Below, one piece after another: positions 16,452-30,049 of a stretch of DNA of 64,000 nucleotides. The translations under genes and the position numbers were made by a program. Source of the DNA: Nocardioides sp. zg-DK7169 (lineage in GTDB: Bacteria; Actinomycetota; Actinomycetes; Propionibacteriales; Nocardioidaceae); assembly GCF_013155365.1 (NCBI RefSeq), contig NZ_JABJRA010000014.1:34939-98938 (forward strand), in the 5' to 3' direction. The notes beneath the pieces are model-generated. The model did not search any database and was not told where the DNA came from. It saw nothing but the letters and a program-made list of their open reading frames with translations. Each line of letters begins with the position of its first letter. Position 1 is the stretch's first letter.

Positions 16452-17606
16452 TTGTACGTCTCGCACCTCACCCTGCACGACTTCCGGTCCTACGCGACCG
16501 CCGAGGTCCCGCTCGAGCCCGGCGTCACCGCGTTCGTCGGGCGCAACGGGCAGGGCAAGACCAACCTCGTCGAGGCGATCGACTACCTGTCGCGCCTCAG
16601 CTCGCACCGGGTCGCCTCCGACGCGCCCCTGGTGCGGGCCGGTGCGGAGCGCGCCGTCGTGCGCGCCGCGGTCGTGCGCGACGGGCGCACGGCGGTGCTC
16701 GAGGTCGAGCTGATCCCGGGCAAGGCCAACCGGGCGAAGGTGAACCGCTCCGCACTCCCCCGCTCCCGCGACCTGGTGGGGCTGGTGCGCACGGTGGTCT
16801 TCTCCCCCGAGGACCTGGTGCTCGTCAAGGGCGACCCCTCGGACCGGCGCCGCTTCCTCGACGACCTGCTGGTGCTGCGCACCCCGCGCCTGGCCGGCGT
16901 CCGCGCCGACTACGACCGGGTGCTGCGCCAGCGCAACTCGCTGCTCAAGACCGCCGGCGCCGCCCGGCGCGGCAGCTCCTCGCAGGAGGCCGCGCTCTCG
17001 ACGCTCTCGGTGTGGGACAGCCACCTGGCCCACATCGGTGCCGAGCTCCTGGCGCACCGGCTGCGGGTGGTCGAGGACCTCGCGCCGTACGTCGGCAAGG
17101 CCTACGAGACCGTCGCCCGCGGCGCGCGCCGCGACGACGCCGACATCGCCTACCGGCCCAGCTTCGACCTGGGCGGGGCCCGCGAGCCCGCCGACCTGGA
17201 GCAGGCGCTGCTCGCCGAGGTCGAGCGGCGCCGCGGCGACGAGCTCGACCGCGGGGTCTCGCTGGTGGGCCCGCACCGTGACGAGCTGCTGCTCAGCATC
17301 GGCCACGGTCCCGACGAGAGCCGGCTGCCGGTGAAGGGCTACGCCTCGCACGGGGAGTCCTGGTCCTTCGCCCTCGCGCTGCGGCTGGCCTCCTACGACC
17401 TGCTCCGCTCCGAGGGCGACGACCCGATCCTGATCCTCGACGACGTCTTCGCCGAGCTCGACACCGAGCGGCGCGAGCAGCTCGCCGGCCTGGTCGCCGG
17501 CGCCGAGCAGGTGCTGGTCACCGCGGCCGTGCCCGAGGACGTGCCGGCCGCGCTGTCCGGGGTGCGGTACGCCGTGGCGGGCGGCGAGGTGACCCGTGAC
17601 TCCTGA
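16452..17606 (+). CDS. recF: DNA replication and repair protein RecF
   Basis: SMC-like ATPase that helps load RecA at gapped DNA. It is 384 aa with Walker A GRNGQGKTNLVEA at residue 32, the signature region and Walker B LILDDVFAELD near the C-terminus. The start is a TTG at 16452, read as YVSHLTLHDFRSY, matching the conserved N-terminus; no ATG or GTG fits. It begins six bases after the gnd stop. Confidence 0.96.
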   Translation: MYVSHLTLHDFRSYATAEVPLEPGVTAFVGRNGQGKTNLVEAIDYLSRLSSHRVASDAPLVRAGAERAVVRAAVVRDGRTAVLEVELIPGKANRAKVNRSALPRSRDLVGLVRTVVFSPEDLVLVKGDPSDRRRFLDDLLVLRTPRLAGVRADYDRVLRQRNSLLKTAGAARRGSSSQEAALSTLSVWDSHLAHIGAELLAHRLRVVEDLAPYVGKAYETVARGARRDDADIAYRPSFDLGGAREPADLEQALLAEVERRRGDELDRGVSLVGPHRDELLLSIGHGPDESRLPVKGYASHGESWSFALALRLASYDLLRSEGDDPILILDDVFAELDTERREQLAGLVAGAEQVLVTAAVPEDVPAALSGVRYAVAGGEVTRDS

Positions 17607-18174
17607 CCCCGAGGGGCGAGCCGGCCCCGAGGTCCCCGCGCCGGGGACCGGCGGGCTGCTGCCGGAGGCGGAACCGGAGCCCGAGCGCCGCGACGACGGC
17701 CTGGACCTGGCCCGCTCGCTGACCCGCTCCACCGCGTCCAGCTCACCGGTCGCCCGGCGCCGCCCGCGCTCGAAGTTCCGCGCGCCGGGCCGGGTGAGCG
17801 GCTCGCACCCCGACGACCGCGACCCCCAGCTGCTCGACACCACCCTCGGCCGGCTGATCGGCGACCGCGGCTGGGAGCTCGACCTGCGCATGCAGGGGGT
17901 GTTCGGCCGCTGGGAGCAGCTGGTCGGCGCGGAGATCGCGCAGCACTGCACGCCGGAGTCCTTCGCCGACGCCAAGCTGGTGGTCCGCACCGACTCCACT
18001 GCGTGGGCGACCCAGCTGCGGCTGCTGGCACCGACGCTGGTCCGGCGGCTCAACGAGGAGCTCGGCCACGGCACCGTGACCGTGATCGACGTGCTCGGAC
18101 CGCACCTGCCCACCTGGAAGAAGGGCCGGCGATCGACCCGCGACGGGCGGGGTCCGCGCGACACCTACGGCTGA
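17596..18174 (+). CDS. DciA-like DUF721 protein
   Basis: DUF721 proteins include DciA, the ancestral loader of the replicative helicase DnaB. The 192-aa product has a long disordered, Pro/Glu- and Arg-rich N-terminus (to about residue 75) and the conserved domain LGRLIGDRGWELDLRMQGVFGRWEQLVG...CTPESF...LVVRTDSTAWATQLRLL. GTG 17596 overlaps recF by 11 bases, consistent with coupling. The name dciA is withheld because function in this group rests on homology. Confidence 0.88.
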   Translation: MTPDPEGRAGPEVPAPGTGGLLPEAEPEPERRDDGLDLARSLTRSTASSSPVARRRPRSKFRAPGRVSGSHPDDRDPQLLDTTLGRLIGDRGWELDLRMQGVFGRWEQLVGAEIAQHCTPESFADAKLVVRTDSTAWATQLRLLAPTLVRRLNEELGHGTVTVIDVLGPHLPTWKKGRRSTRDGRGPRDTYG

Positions 18175-18480
18175 TCCGGGGAGCCGCGCGAGCCCCGGGC
18201 GAGGCGGCGCGGGGTCCGGATGACCGGCAAGGCGCGCGGCCGTCCGGGCGCCCGGGTGGGTGTACCTCTCCCTGTCCGACCCCCTGTTCGGCCCTTCCCG
18301 GCCCGTTTGTGGTCCGCCCAGGGGCATCCGAGGGGTCCGGACCACCCCACGGGCGCGGGCCGGTCCGTGTTTCCGAGTCCTCTGGCGGGTAGGATGGGCG
18401 CTGGGTCGCCGCTGTGCGACCCGTTCCATGTCGGCTCGGCGTTCGCCGGGCCACACCCGCGTTTCCAGGAAGAGGTGGCC
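18175..18480. promoter_or_regulatory. Gap ahead of gyrB
   Basis: 306 bp with no gene. It should hold the gyrB promoter. A possible -10 TAGGAT lies at 18390-18395, but no convincing -35 was found, so the exact promoter is left open. GGAAGAGG just before 18481 is the gyrB ribosome-binding site. Confidence 0.4.
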
Positions 18481-20652
<2,172 letters not shown>

Positions 20653-20703
20653 CTCTCTAGCGCCAGAACTAGATTCCCGTAGACACGACCAGAGAGACCC
20701 ATC

Positions 20704-23423
<2,720 letters not shown>

Positions 23424-23424
<1 letters not shown>

Positions 23425-24065
23425 TGCCCGACCGATCCGTCGAGAGCACCTCGACCCGCCTCCCCGCTCAGGGGACCGACGCCGACGCCCAGAAGGCCCA
23501 GAAGGCCCAGAAGCAGGGCACCAAGGGCGGCAAGAAGGGCGCCGGCAAGCCTGCCGAGAACGACACCGAGAAGACGGCGGTGCGTCCCGGCTTCGGCGAG
23601 CGGATCCAGGCGAAGCTCGCCGGCGCCGCCGACGAGCACCGTGCCAACACCGGTGCCGCCGCTCCCGCTCCGACCGGCTCGGGCTCGGGGCGTCCGCCCC
23701 GGCGCGCCCGGCTGCGCCTGACCCGGGTCGACCCCTGGTCGGTGATGAAGACGGCGTTCCTGCTCTCGATCGCCTTCGCCGTGGTCACGATCGTCTCGGT
23801 GCTGATGGTGTGGTCCGTGCTCGGTGCGGCCGGCGTCTGGGAGTCCATCAACTCCTCGGTGCGCGACATCGTCGGTGGTGACCAGGCCGAGGAGTTCAAC
23901 ATCGAGAACTACCTCGGGACCGCCCGCGTGCTCGGCTTCACCACCATCGTCGCGGTCGTCGACGTGGTGCTGCTCACCGCGATCGCGACCCTGGGCGCGT
24001 TCTTGTACAACATGGCTGCGGCGCTGCTCGGCGGCGTCGAGGTCACCCTGGCCGAGGACAACTGA
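23424..24065 (+). CDS. DUF3566 membrane protein
   Basis: Integral membrane protein found beside gyrA in most actinobacteria; the function is not established. The product is 213 aa. A Lys/Ala/Gln-rich cytoplasmic N-terminus of about 95 residues precedes the DUF3566 region LRLTRVDPWSVMKTAF, two membrane segments (about 113-135 and 165-195) and a loop containing SINSSVRDIVG. Its ATG overlaps the gyrA stop, so it is translationally coupled. Confidence 0.92.
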
Positions 24066-24103
24066 GGCCTGCACCACATCGCCCCTCCCGCACGGGCCCC
24101 GTT

Positions 24104-24133
24104 TTGTCCGGGTCCGCGCGGGTGGGGTAATGT
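24104..24133 (+). promoter_or_regulatory. Probable tRNA-Ile promoter
   Basis: TTGTCC at 24104-24109 and TAATGT at 24128-24133, spaced 18 bp, about 47 bp before tRNA-Ile. Confidence 0.5.
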
Positions 24134-24179
24134 CACCGCTCGGTTGCCCCGTGCGACCGCGGCCGGTTCGTCCGGTTGC

Positions 24180-24253
24180 GGGCCTATAGCTCAGACGGTT
24201 AGAGCGCTTCCCTGATAAGGAAGAGGTCACAGGTTCAAGTCCTGTTAGGCCCA
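24180..24253 (+). tRNA. tRNA-Ile (GAT)
   Basis: 74-nt cloverleaf. Acceptor arms GGGCCTA and TAGGCCC pair, with discriminator A. The anticodon stem CTTCC/GGAAG encloses loop CTGATAA, so the anticodon is GAT. The T-arm contains GGTTCAAGTCC. The CCA end is not encoded. Confidence 0.97.
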
Positions 24254-24309
24254 CCGAAGTTCCCAGCACCACCAGCTCAGCCCACGTCCGCGAAGCGCCG
24301 GGAGGCATG

Positions 24310-24453
24310 ATGAAGAAGATCATCCTGGTGGCGCTCGCCGCCCTCGGGGCCGTCACCGCGAAGCGCCGGATCGACGCCGGTCGCGCCGAGCAGGCACTGT
24401 GGGCCGAGGCGACCGACTCGGTCACCGGCAACCGGCCCGCCGAGCGTGCCTGA
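24310..24453 (+). CDS. DLW-39 family small protein
   Basis: 47-residue protein between tRNA-Ile and tRNA-Ala. A hydrophobic N-terminal segment (KKIILVALAALGAVTA) is followed by RRIDAGRAEQALWAEATDSV, matching the DLW-39 family conserved at this site in actinobacteria (here ALW in place of DLW). GGGAGG at 24300-24305 favours ATG 24310 over the adjacent ATG 24307. Probably membrane-anchored; function unknown. Confidence 0.85.
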   Translation: MKKIILVALAALGAVTAKRRIDAGRAEQALWAEATDSVTGNRPAERA

Positions 24454-24475
24454 CGCCCGCACCGCACCCGCACCG

Positions 24476-24548
24476 GGGGCCTTGGCGCAATTGGTAGCGC
24501 ACCTGCTTTGCAAGCAGGGGGTTGGGGGTTCGAGTCCCCCAGGCTCCA
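24476..24548 (+). tRNA. tRNA-Ala (TGC)
   Basis: 73-nt cloverleaf. The acceptor stem GGGGCCT/AGGCTCC includes the G3-U70 wobble pair that defines alanine identity. Loop TTTGCAA gives anticodon TGC. T-loop GGTTCGAGTCC is present. CCA is not encoded. Confidence 0.97.
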
Positions 24549-24550
24549 CT

Positions 24551-24584
24551 GACAGGACCTGCAGGCTCCACTGCGGGTCCTGTC
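24551..24584 (+). terminator. Terminator after tRNA-Ala
   Basis: 13-bp stem (24551-24563 with 24572-24584, one G-T pair), 8-base loop, followed by TTCATTT. It ends the tRNA transcript just before the accessory island. Confidence 0.8.
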
Positions 24585-24585
24585 T

Positions 24586-24620
24586 TCATTTCGGGGCCGG
24601 CTCGTCCGACGTGGCGTCGG
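24586..24620 (+). repeat. Left direct repeat of island
   Basis: 35 bp, opening TCATTTCGGGGCCGGCTC and ending CGTGGCGTCGG. It aligns to the copy at 28152 with two mismatches and a one-base gap. Confidence 0.8.
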
Positions 24621-24811
24621 CTCTAGGGCAGTGGACAGAGGAATACGCAACGCTTGGGCTGCGCCCCGCCCCGATCAGGCTCTTCCTCGAGCCCGCTTGA
24701 GCTCATCGCGCCTCGCATCTTCGCCCCGCGCACGGGCCAACTGGAATATCGGTGAGACGGAATCCGCGACATTGTCGATGGGAACGGTCGACGTACGACA
24801 AGCTTGTGATC

Positions 24812-25201
24812 GTGTCGAAGCAGATCAACGTCGTGGGGGCCGTCATCGTGCGTGACGGACTAATCCTGTGCGCACAGCGTGGACCGCTCGGCTCTCTCGG
24901 TGGTATGTGGGAGTTCCCCGGCGGCAAGATCGAGCCCGGTGAGTCGCCGCGCGATGCCCTCGCCCGGGAGATCGACGAGGAGCTGTGCTGCGACGTTGTC
25001 GTCGGGCAGGAGGTCACCACGACGACGCACCTCTATGACTTCGGCACCGTCACCCTGACCACCTTTTGGTGCGAGCTCGTCAGTGGGACACCGACCTTGA
25101 CCGAGCACGCCGCGGTGCGGTGGTTGGCGCCGGCCGAACTCGACGGCCTCGAGTGGGCGCCGGCTGATGTGCCGGCCGTCGAGATCATTCGCGCTGCATG
25201 A
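24812..25201 (+). CDS. Nudix (MutT-like) nucleoside triphosphate pyrophosphohydrolase
   Basis: 129-aa Nudix hydrolase, probably acting on (oxidised or modified) nucleoside triphosphates. The Nudix box is complete: GGKIEPGESPRDALAREIDEEL, read here in two parts as GGKIEPGESP and DALAREIDEEL, with Cys replacing the final Gly. GTG 24812 (SKQINVVGAVIVRDG) gives a normal MutT N-terminus; an upstream in-frame ATG at 24752 adds unsupported residues. The stop overlaps the helicase start as ATGA, so the two are cotranslated. That coupling suggests the Nudix enzyme serves the helicase-nuclease system rather than general housekeeping. Confidence 0.9.
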   Translation: MSKQINVVGAVIVRDGLILCAQRGPLGSLGGMWEFPGGKIEPGESPRDALAREIDEELCCDVVVGQEVTTTTHLYDFGTVTLTTFWCELVSGTPTLTEHAAVRWLAPAELDGLEWAPADVPAVEIIRAA

Positions 25202-28113
25202 ACGACGACTTCGTCTGGCCGGAGGGCTTCGATCTCGACATCGAGTTCGGTTATCTCAATCCCACGGTCGTCGCACCCCGACGTCACAACCCGCGGGTCG
25301 TCCTCAACACCGACGGGACCTCCGTGCTCCGGACGGTGCGCGAGGAGCTGGGCAACTGCGAGTCTTTTCTCTTCTCAGTCGCCTTCGTGACACCGCGGGC
25401 GATCGCGTTGCTCAAACAGGAACTGGTCGACTGTCAGGAGAAGGGGACGCGCGGAGCGATCGTCACCTCCGACTATCTGGCGTTCAACTCACCCGCCGCC
25501 TTCGAAGAGCTCCTCAACCTCCGCCAGCTCGACGTCGACGTCCGCATCCATCCTGCCCTGGCGTTCCACCCCAAGGGCTACGTGTTCGGGCGTGCGGATT
25601 CGGTGACCGCGATGATGGGCAGCTCCAACCTCACTGAGAACGCCCTGGTGAAGAACCATGAGTGGAACCTGAAGGTCTCGGCCGCGTCGGCGAGCGACCT
25701 TGGTCATCAGCTCACGGACCTGGTCGATCGACAGATCGAAGAGTCGGAGCCGATCACGGCCGAGTGGATCAGCAGGTACGCCGAGAGCTACATGCCGCCA
25801 GCACCACGCCCGAGGCGGGACGTCGTTCCTGGAGTCCCGGAGATCCCGGTCGAACCGATGCAGATCGTCCCCAACGCGATGCAGGAGACCGCGTTGGCGG
25901 CAATCGCCGGCGTGCGTGCGGCGGGGCACGACAAGGCGATAGTCATCTCCGCAACCGGCACCGGCAAGACCATCCTCTCAGCCCTCGACGTGCGCGCCGT
26001 CGATCCGGTGCGATTGCTCTTCGTGGTGCATCGTGAGCAGATTCTCGACAAGACGATCACCGAGTACAAGAAGGTCCTTGGTGGCAGTGATCGGGAGTAC
26101 GGCAAGCTGACCGGCTCGGTAAAGCAGGGTGATCGTCGCTACGTCTTCGCCACGGTCCAGACCCTGTCGCAGCCCGACGTCCTGCACAGCTTCAAGTCAG
26201 ATGCGTTCGACTACGTGATCATCGACGAGGCGCATCGAGCCGCCTCGGCCACGCACCGGCGAGTGATTGAGCACTTCCGTCCCGAGTTCATGCTGGGCAT
26301 GACGGCGACGCCGGAGCGCACCGACGGGTTCAACGTCTTTGAACTCTTCGATTTCAACGTGCCTTACGAGATTCGCCTCAACCATGCGCTGGAAGAGGAG
26401 ATGCTCACCCCGTTCCACTACTACGGGGTCGCCGATCTGACCTACGACGACGGAGGCACCACCACCGAGGACGCCGACTTGCGGGTGCTGACCTCACCCG
26501 AGCGGGTAGATCACCTGGTCCATGCCCTCGAAATCTACGGCCACGCCGGAATCGCACCGCGGGGGCTGATCTTCTGTAGCCGCAAGGACGAGGCCCGTGC
26601 GCTCGCCGCTGCGCTCAACGAGCGAACCCTGCGGGGCAGACCGCTGCGCGCCGTCGCGCTGACCGGGGAGGACTCGATCACCGAACGAGAACGGCGGGTA
26701 GTGCAACTCGAGCGGGGCGAGCTCGACTACATCCTCACCGTCGACGTCTTCAACGAGGGCGTCGACATCCCGTGTGTCAATCAGATCGTGATGCTGCGTC
26801 AGACCCAGTCGGCGATCGTCTTCGTACAGCAGTTGGGTCGCGGCCTGCGCAAGGCGACCGACAAGAGCCATCTGGTCGTCATCGACTTCATCGGCAACTA
26901 CGCCAACAACTTCCTCATCCCGATCGCGCTCTTCGGCGACGAGTCGCTCAACAAGGAGTCGCTACGCCGCAGCTTGATCGCGGCCGAGGAATCCGGAGTT
27001 CTTCCGGGGTTGTCGAGTGTTCGCTTCGACCGCGTCGCGCAAGAACGAGTGCTGCGCTCGATCACTGAGACCCGACTCGACTCGATGCAGAACATCAAGA
27101 AGTCGATCGACGTGCTGCGCAACCGACTCGGCCGGATGCCCGCACTGAGCGACTTCATGCGCTTCGAGTCTGCCGACCCGGTGCTACTCGCGACCAAGGA
27201 CAGGCACTATCCGGCATTGCTTGAGCGCCTGTACAAGTCCTACGACGCCGGGCTGAGCGAGACCGAGCGGAAAGCCCTCGAACTGCTGTCTCATGAGGTC
27301 CTCACAGCGCGTCGCCTCCACGAGCAGGCGCTCGTCAGGATCCTCTTGCAGCGGGGGTCGGTGAACACGTCCGAGATCGAGGCGGACTTCGCTCGTTGCG
27401 GCATCGAGAGCACGACGCGTCAGGTCCGCAGCGCAATGGACACGCTGACACTGGCGCAGCACGCCGAGGTCGACGTCAAGAGATACGGCTCCGGCCTGGC
27501 TACGCTGCTCGGCGATCGGGCCGAGCTACGCGCCGACGTTCGCACGGCGTACCGAGCCGGAGGCGCGTTCGCCGGAGCAGTCGACGATCTGCTCGACACG
27601 GCACGGGAGCTCGTTGTCAGTCGGTACCTTCCCGGTCGGCCCTTCACCCCGGGCCGGCAGTATTCGCGGAAGGAGACCACTCGGCTGCTGACGATGCCGC
27701 GCAAGTGGACTTCTACCCTCTACGGCTACAAGGCCGACCGCGAGTCGATGACCTGCCCAATCTTCGTGACCCTGCACAAGGCCGATGACGTCACCGCGAG
27801 CACCGCGTACGAGGACACCCTCCTCGACCGCCACACCATGCTCTGGTACACGAAGTCGAGGCGCCGGTTGGACAGCCCGGTCGAGGCCGCGATCATCGCC
27901 GGCAAATTCGACCTGCACGTCTTTGTGAAGAAGGACGACGCCGAAGGATCGGACTTCTACTATCTCGGCCAGGCCACCCCATCAGATGCGGAGCAAGCCA
28001 AGATGCCCGGCAGCAAGGGTCAACCACTCGACGTGGTTCGGATGCTGCTGCGGTTCGAAGAGCCGATCGAGTCGGCGCTCTTCGACTACTTCCACCCCGA
28101 GATCACGGCCTGA
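25198..28113 (+). CDS. PLD-like nuclease / SF2 helicase / DUF3427 protein
   Basis: Large 971-aa multidomain protein. Residues about 35-190 form a phospholipase D-like domain with a single HxK motif FHPKGYVFG (about 123) and GSSNLTENAL (about 141). Residues about 220-600 are a superfamily 2 helicase: motif I SATGTGKT (251-258), DEAH (343-346), TATPER (369-374) and motif VI QLGRGLRK (about 545). The C-terminal part to 971 is DUF3427-like. Such proteins act on DNA and are common in defence islands; the role is inferred. ATG 25198 overlaps the Nudix stop. Codon use is less GC3-biased than in flanking housekeeping genes, consistent with transfer. Confidence 0.9.
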   Translation: MNDDFVWPEGFDLDIEFGYLNPTVVAPRRHNPRVVLNTDGTSVLRTVREELGNCESFLFSVAFVTPRAIALLKQELVDCQEKGTRGAIVTSDYLAFNSPAAFEELLNLRQLDVDVRIHPALAFHPKGYVFGRADSVTAMMGSSNLTENALVKNHEWNLKVSAASASDLGHQLTDLVDRQIEESEPITAEWISRYAESYMPPAPRPRRDVVPGVPEIPVEPMQIVPNAMQETALAAIAGVRAAGHDKAIVISATGTGKTILSALDVRAVDPVRLLFVVHREQILDKTITEYKKVLGGSDREYGKLTGSVKQGDRRYVFATVQTLSQPDVLHSFKSDAFDYVIIDEAHRAASATHRRVIEHFRPEFMLGMTATPERTDGFNVFELFDFNVPYEIRLNHALEEEMLTPFHYYGVADLTYDDGGTTTEDADLRVLTSPERVDHLVHALEIYGHAGIAPRGLIFCSRKDEARALAAALNERTLRGRPLRAVALTGEDSITERERRVVQLERGELDYILTVDVFNEGVDIPCVNQIVMLRQTQSAIVFVQQLGRGLRKATDKSHLVVIDFIGNYANNFLIPIALFGDESLNKESLRRSLIAAEESGVLPGLSSVRFDRVAQERVLRSITETRLDSMQNIKKSIDVLRNRLGRMPALSDFMRFESADPVLLATKDRHYPALLERLYKSYDAGLSETERKALELLSHEVLTARRLHEQALVRILLQRGSVNTSEIEADFARCGIESTTRQVRSAMDTLTLAQHAEVDVKRYGSGLATLLGDRAELRADVRTAYRAGGAFAGAVDDLLDTARELVVSRYLPGRPFTPGRQYSRKETTRLLTMPRKWTSTLYGYKADRESMTCPIFVTLHKADDVTASTAYEDTLLDRHTMLWYTKSRRRLDSPVEAAIIAGKFDLHVFVKKDDAEGSDFYYLGQATPSDAEQAKMPGSKGQPLDVVRMLLRFEEPIESALFDYFHPEITA

Positions 28114-28151
28114 GAGCTCATCGGTGAGAGCGGCTCCGCCCGGGCCGTTCG

Positions 28152-28185
28152 TCATTTCGGGCCCGGCTCTCCGGCGTGGCGTCGG
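28152..28185 (+). repeat. Right direct repeat of island
   Basis: 34-bp copy of the left repeat. With upstream GAGAGC and CCCGGGCC it can also fold into a GC-rich hairpin (GGGCCCGGCTCTC arm), so it may double as the helicase terminator. Confidence 0.75.
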
Positions 28186-28233
28186 TCTCGATCGCCGCCC
28201 GGGAGGGTGAGTGAACGGGGTGGGCTCCGTACC

Positions 28234-29586
28234 ATGAAGGTCGTGTCCAGACTGCTCGCGCCGCGTGCCTGGGGCGCGCACCTCTTCGCCCTCCTCGCCC
28301 TGGTCGTGACCGTGTGGCTCGGGGTCTGGCAGTTCCAGTCCTGGCAGGCGACCCGGGAGGCCGAGGCGGCCGACCTGACCCGGCTCGACCCGGTGCCGCT
28401 CGAGGACGTGTTCGGTCCCGACGACCCGTTCCCCGGCGACAAGATCGGCCAGCCGGTGGTGCTGGACGGCACCTGGGTGCCGGACGGCACCGTCTACATC
28501 TCCGGGCGCGAGTCCGAGGGCGAGGCCGGCTACTGGGTCGTCACCCCGCTGGCGATCGGGGGTGGAGCCGACGCGCCGGCGCTGCCGATCGTGCGCGGCT
28601 GGACCGCCGACGTCGACGACGCGCCCGCGCCGCCGTCGGGCACCGCGGAGCTGGTCGGCTGGCTCCAGCCCGGCGAGGGCACCAACGAGGTCGACACCGA
28701 CCGCAGCGACGACATCCTGCCCCAGGTGCGGCTCGCCGACCTGGTGCAGCACGTCGACCAGGACCTGTACGGCGGCTACGCGATCGTCGCCACGCCCGAG
28801 GACGTCGCGCCGGGGACCTGGCCAACCGGCGGCCGGGCCACCAACGACGGCAGCGCCGGCCTGGTGCCGGCCGAGCTCGACCAGCTGCCGAAGTCGGAGG
28901 CCTTCACCGGCCTGCGCAACTTCCTGTACGCCGTGGAGTGGTGGCTCTTCGCCGCGTTCGTCGTCTTCATCTGGGTGCGCTGGGCGCGCGACGAGATCGC
29001 CGAGGAGCGGGCCGAGGCGCTGGGCCTCTCCGGTGCCGGTCCCGACCCCGAGGCGCCCAGTGCCCCCGACGGCGCGCTCGCCTCGGGCGCAGCCACGACG
29101 GCCACCGGCGTCGCCGCGGAGCCGATGGCGCCCGTGACGCCCGGGCACTCCCGCACCGACCTGGGCTTCCTGCTCTACCGGGTGATGGCGAGCGTCGTGG
29201 GTGTGCTGCTGGTGGTGCTGTGCCTGGTCGGCGTACCGCTGGCCAACTTCGACGGCACCGGCATGTGGGGGATCTTCGGCAGCACCCCCGGCCTGGTCAC
29301 GCCCGGCTCGTCGGTGCAGCAGTTCGGCGACGAGATCACCACCAACCTCGGCGTGCTGCACGGCTGGCTCTACATGGGCTTCCTGCTCACCGCGATCTCG
29401 CTGGCCAGGCGCGAGCGCTGGCCGCTCGGGTTCACCGTCGTCACGCTGCTCTCCGGCACCGTGCCGGTGCTGAGCTTCTGGGCCGAGCACCGCGCGGTGG
29501 CCCGGGTGCGCGCCCGCCGGGAGGCCGCGCAGGCCGGGGCCGTGCCGGTTGAGACCGCCGCCACGGGAGTACGGTCGGACTCGTGA
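28234..29586 (+). CDS. SURF1-family protein fused to DUF3817
   Basis: 450-aa membrane protein. Residues 1-250 are a SURF1 (cytochrome oxidase assembly) domain: a first membrane helix near 15-32 with GVWQFQSWQ, the YWVVTPL...IVRGW periplasmic region, and a second helix at about 233-248. After an acidic, Ala/Pro-rich linker, residues about 308-425 are a DUF3817 domain with LYRVMASVVGVLL, NFDGTGMW and GVLHGWLYMGFL. SURF1 proteins normally lack this domain. The next gene is a stand-alone DUF3817 paralogue nearly identical over this segment. ATG 28234 is preferred to a GTG nine codons earlier. Confidence 0.88.
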   Translation: MKVVSRLLAPRAWGAHLFALLALVVTVWLGVWQFQSWQATREAEAADLTRLDPVPLEDVFGPDDPFPGDKIGQPVVLDGTWVPDGTVYISGRESEGEAGYWVVTPLAIGGGADAPALPIVRGWTADVDDAPAPPSGTAELVGWLQPGEGTNEVDTDRSDDILPQVRLADLVQHVDQDLYGGYAIVATPEDVAPGTWPTGGRATNDGSAGLVPAELDQLPKSEAFTGLRNFLYAVEWWLFAAFVVFIWVRWARDEIAEERAEALGLSGAGPDPEAPSAPDGALASGAATTATGVAAEPMAPVTPGHSRTDLGFLLYRVMASVVGVLLVVLCLVGVPLANFDGTGMWGIFGSTPGLVTPGSSVQQFGDEITTNLGVLHGWLYMGFLLTAISLARRERWPLGFTVVTLLSGTVPVLSFWAEHRAVARVRARREAAQAGAVPVETAATGVRSDS

Positions 29587-30026
29587 ACCGCTCTCTCGTG
29601 GCCTACCGCGTGATGGCCCTCATCGTCGGCGTCCTGCTCATCGTGCTGTGCCTGGTCGGCGTACCGCTGGCCAACTTCGACGGCACCGGCATGTGGGGGA
29701 TCTTCGACAGCACCCCGAGCTGGGTCACCCCCGGCGGGTCGGCCCAGGAGGCCGGGGAGTGGATCACCGGCACCCTCGGCGTGCTGCATGGCTGGCTCTA
29801 CATGGGCTTCCTGATCGCGGCGTTCAACCTCTCGCGCAAGGAGGGCTGGGAGGTCGGGTTCACCATCGTGACCCTGCTGTCCGGCACCGTGCCGGTGCTG
29901 AGCTTCTGGGCCGAGCACCGCGCCGTGAAGCGGGTCCGCGCCGACGAGGCCGCGGACCTCGCCGAGGCCCAGGCCGCCGCCTCCGGTTCCGCCGCCGGTC
30001 CCTCCACGTCCGCCCCGCGCGGCTGA
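29583..30026 (+). CDS. DUF3817 membrane protein
   Basis: 147-aa integral membrane protein of unknown function with three hydrophobic segments and the family motif LGVLHGWLYMGFL. It shares a 60-bp identical DNA block with the fused copy upstream (29216-29279 versus 29646-29709), indicating recent duplication or gene conversion. GTG 29583 overlaps the preceding stop. The C-terminus is a charged, Ala/Ser-rich cytoplasmic tail. Confidence 0.88.
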   Translation: MNRSLVAYRVMALIVGVLLIVLCLVGVPLANFDGTGMWGIFDSTPSWVTPGGSAQEAGEWITGTLGVLHGWLYMGFLIAAFNLSRKEGWEVGFTIVTLLSGTVPVLSFWAEHRAVKRVRADEAADLAEAQAAASGSAAGPSTSAPRG

Positions 30027-30049
30027 TCCGCACCTGACGGGGCCGCGCC

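Larger units (their letters stand above)
24586..28185. mobile_element. Accessory island bounded by direct repeats
   Basis: A 3.6-kb block inserted after tRNA-Ala and its terminator. It carries a two-gene operon (Nudix, PLD-helicase-DUF3427) with more mixed third-position usage than neighbours and is bounded by the 35/34-bp direct repeats at 24586-24620 and 28152-28185. No integrase or transposase is present. It is best read as a cassette exchanged by recombination at a repeated sequence; the mechanism is inferred. Confidence 0.55.

Noticed and set aside
14088..18164. Very long antisense open frame opposite dnaN, gnd, recF and dciA
   Set aside because: Extreme GC content removes stop codons from the complementary frame; the real genes on the plus strand have full-length homologous motifs.
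24180..24548. tRNA-Ala 3' end as a phage attachment site
   Set aside because: The direct repeats around the island do not include tRNA sequence and there is no integrase gene.
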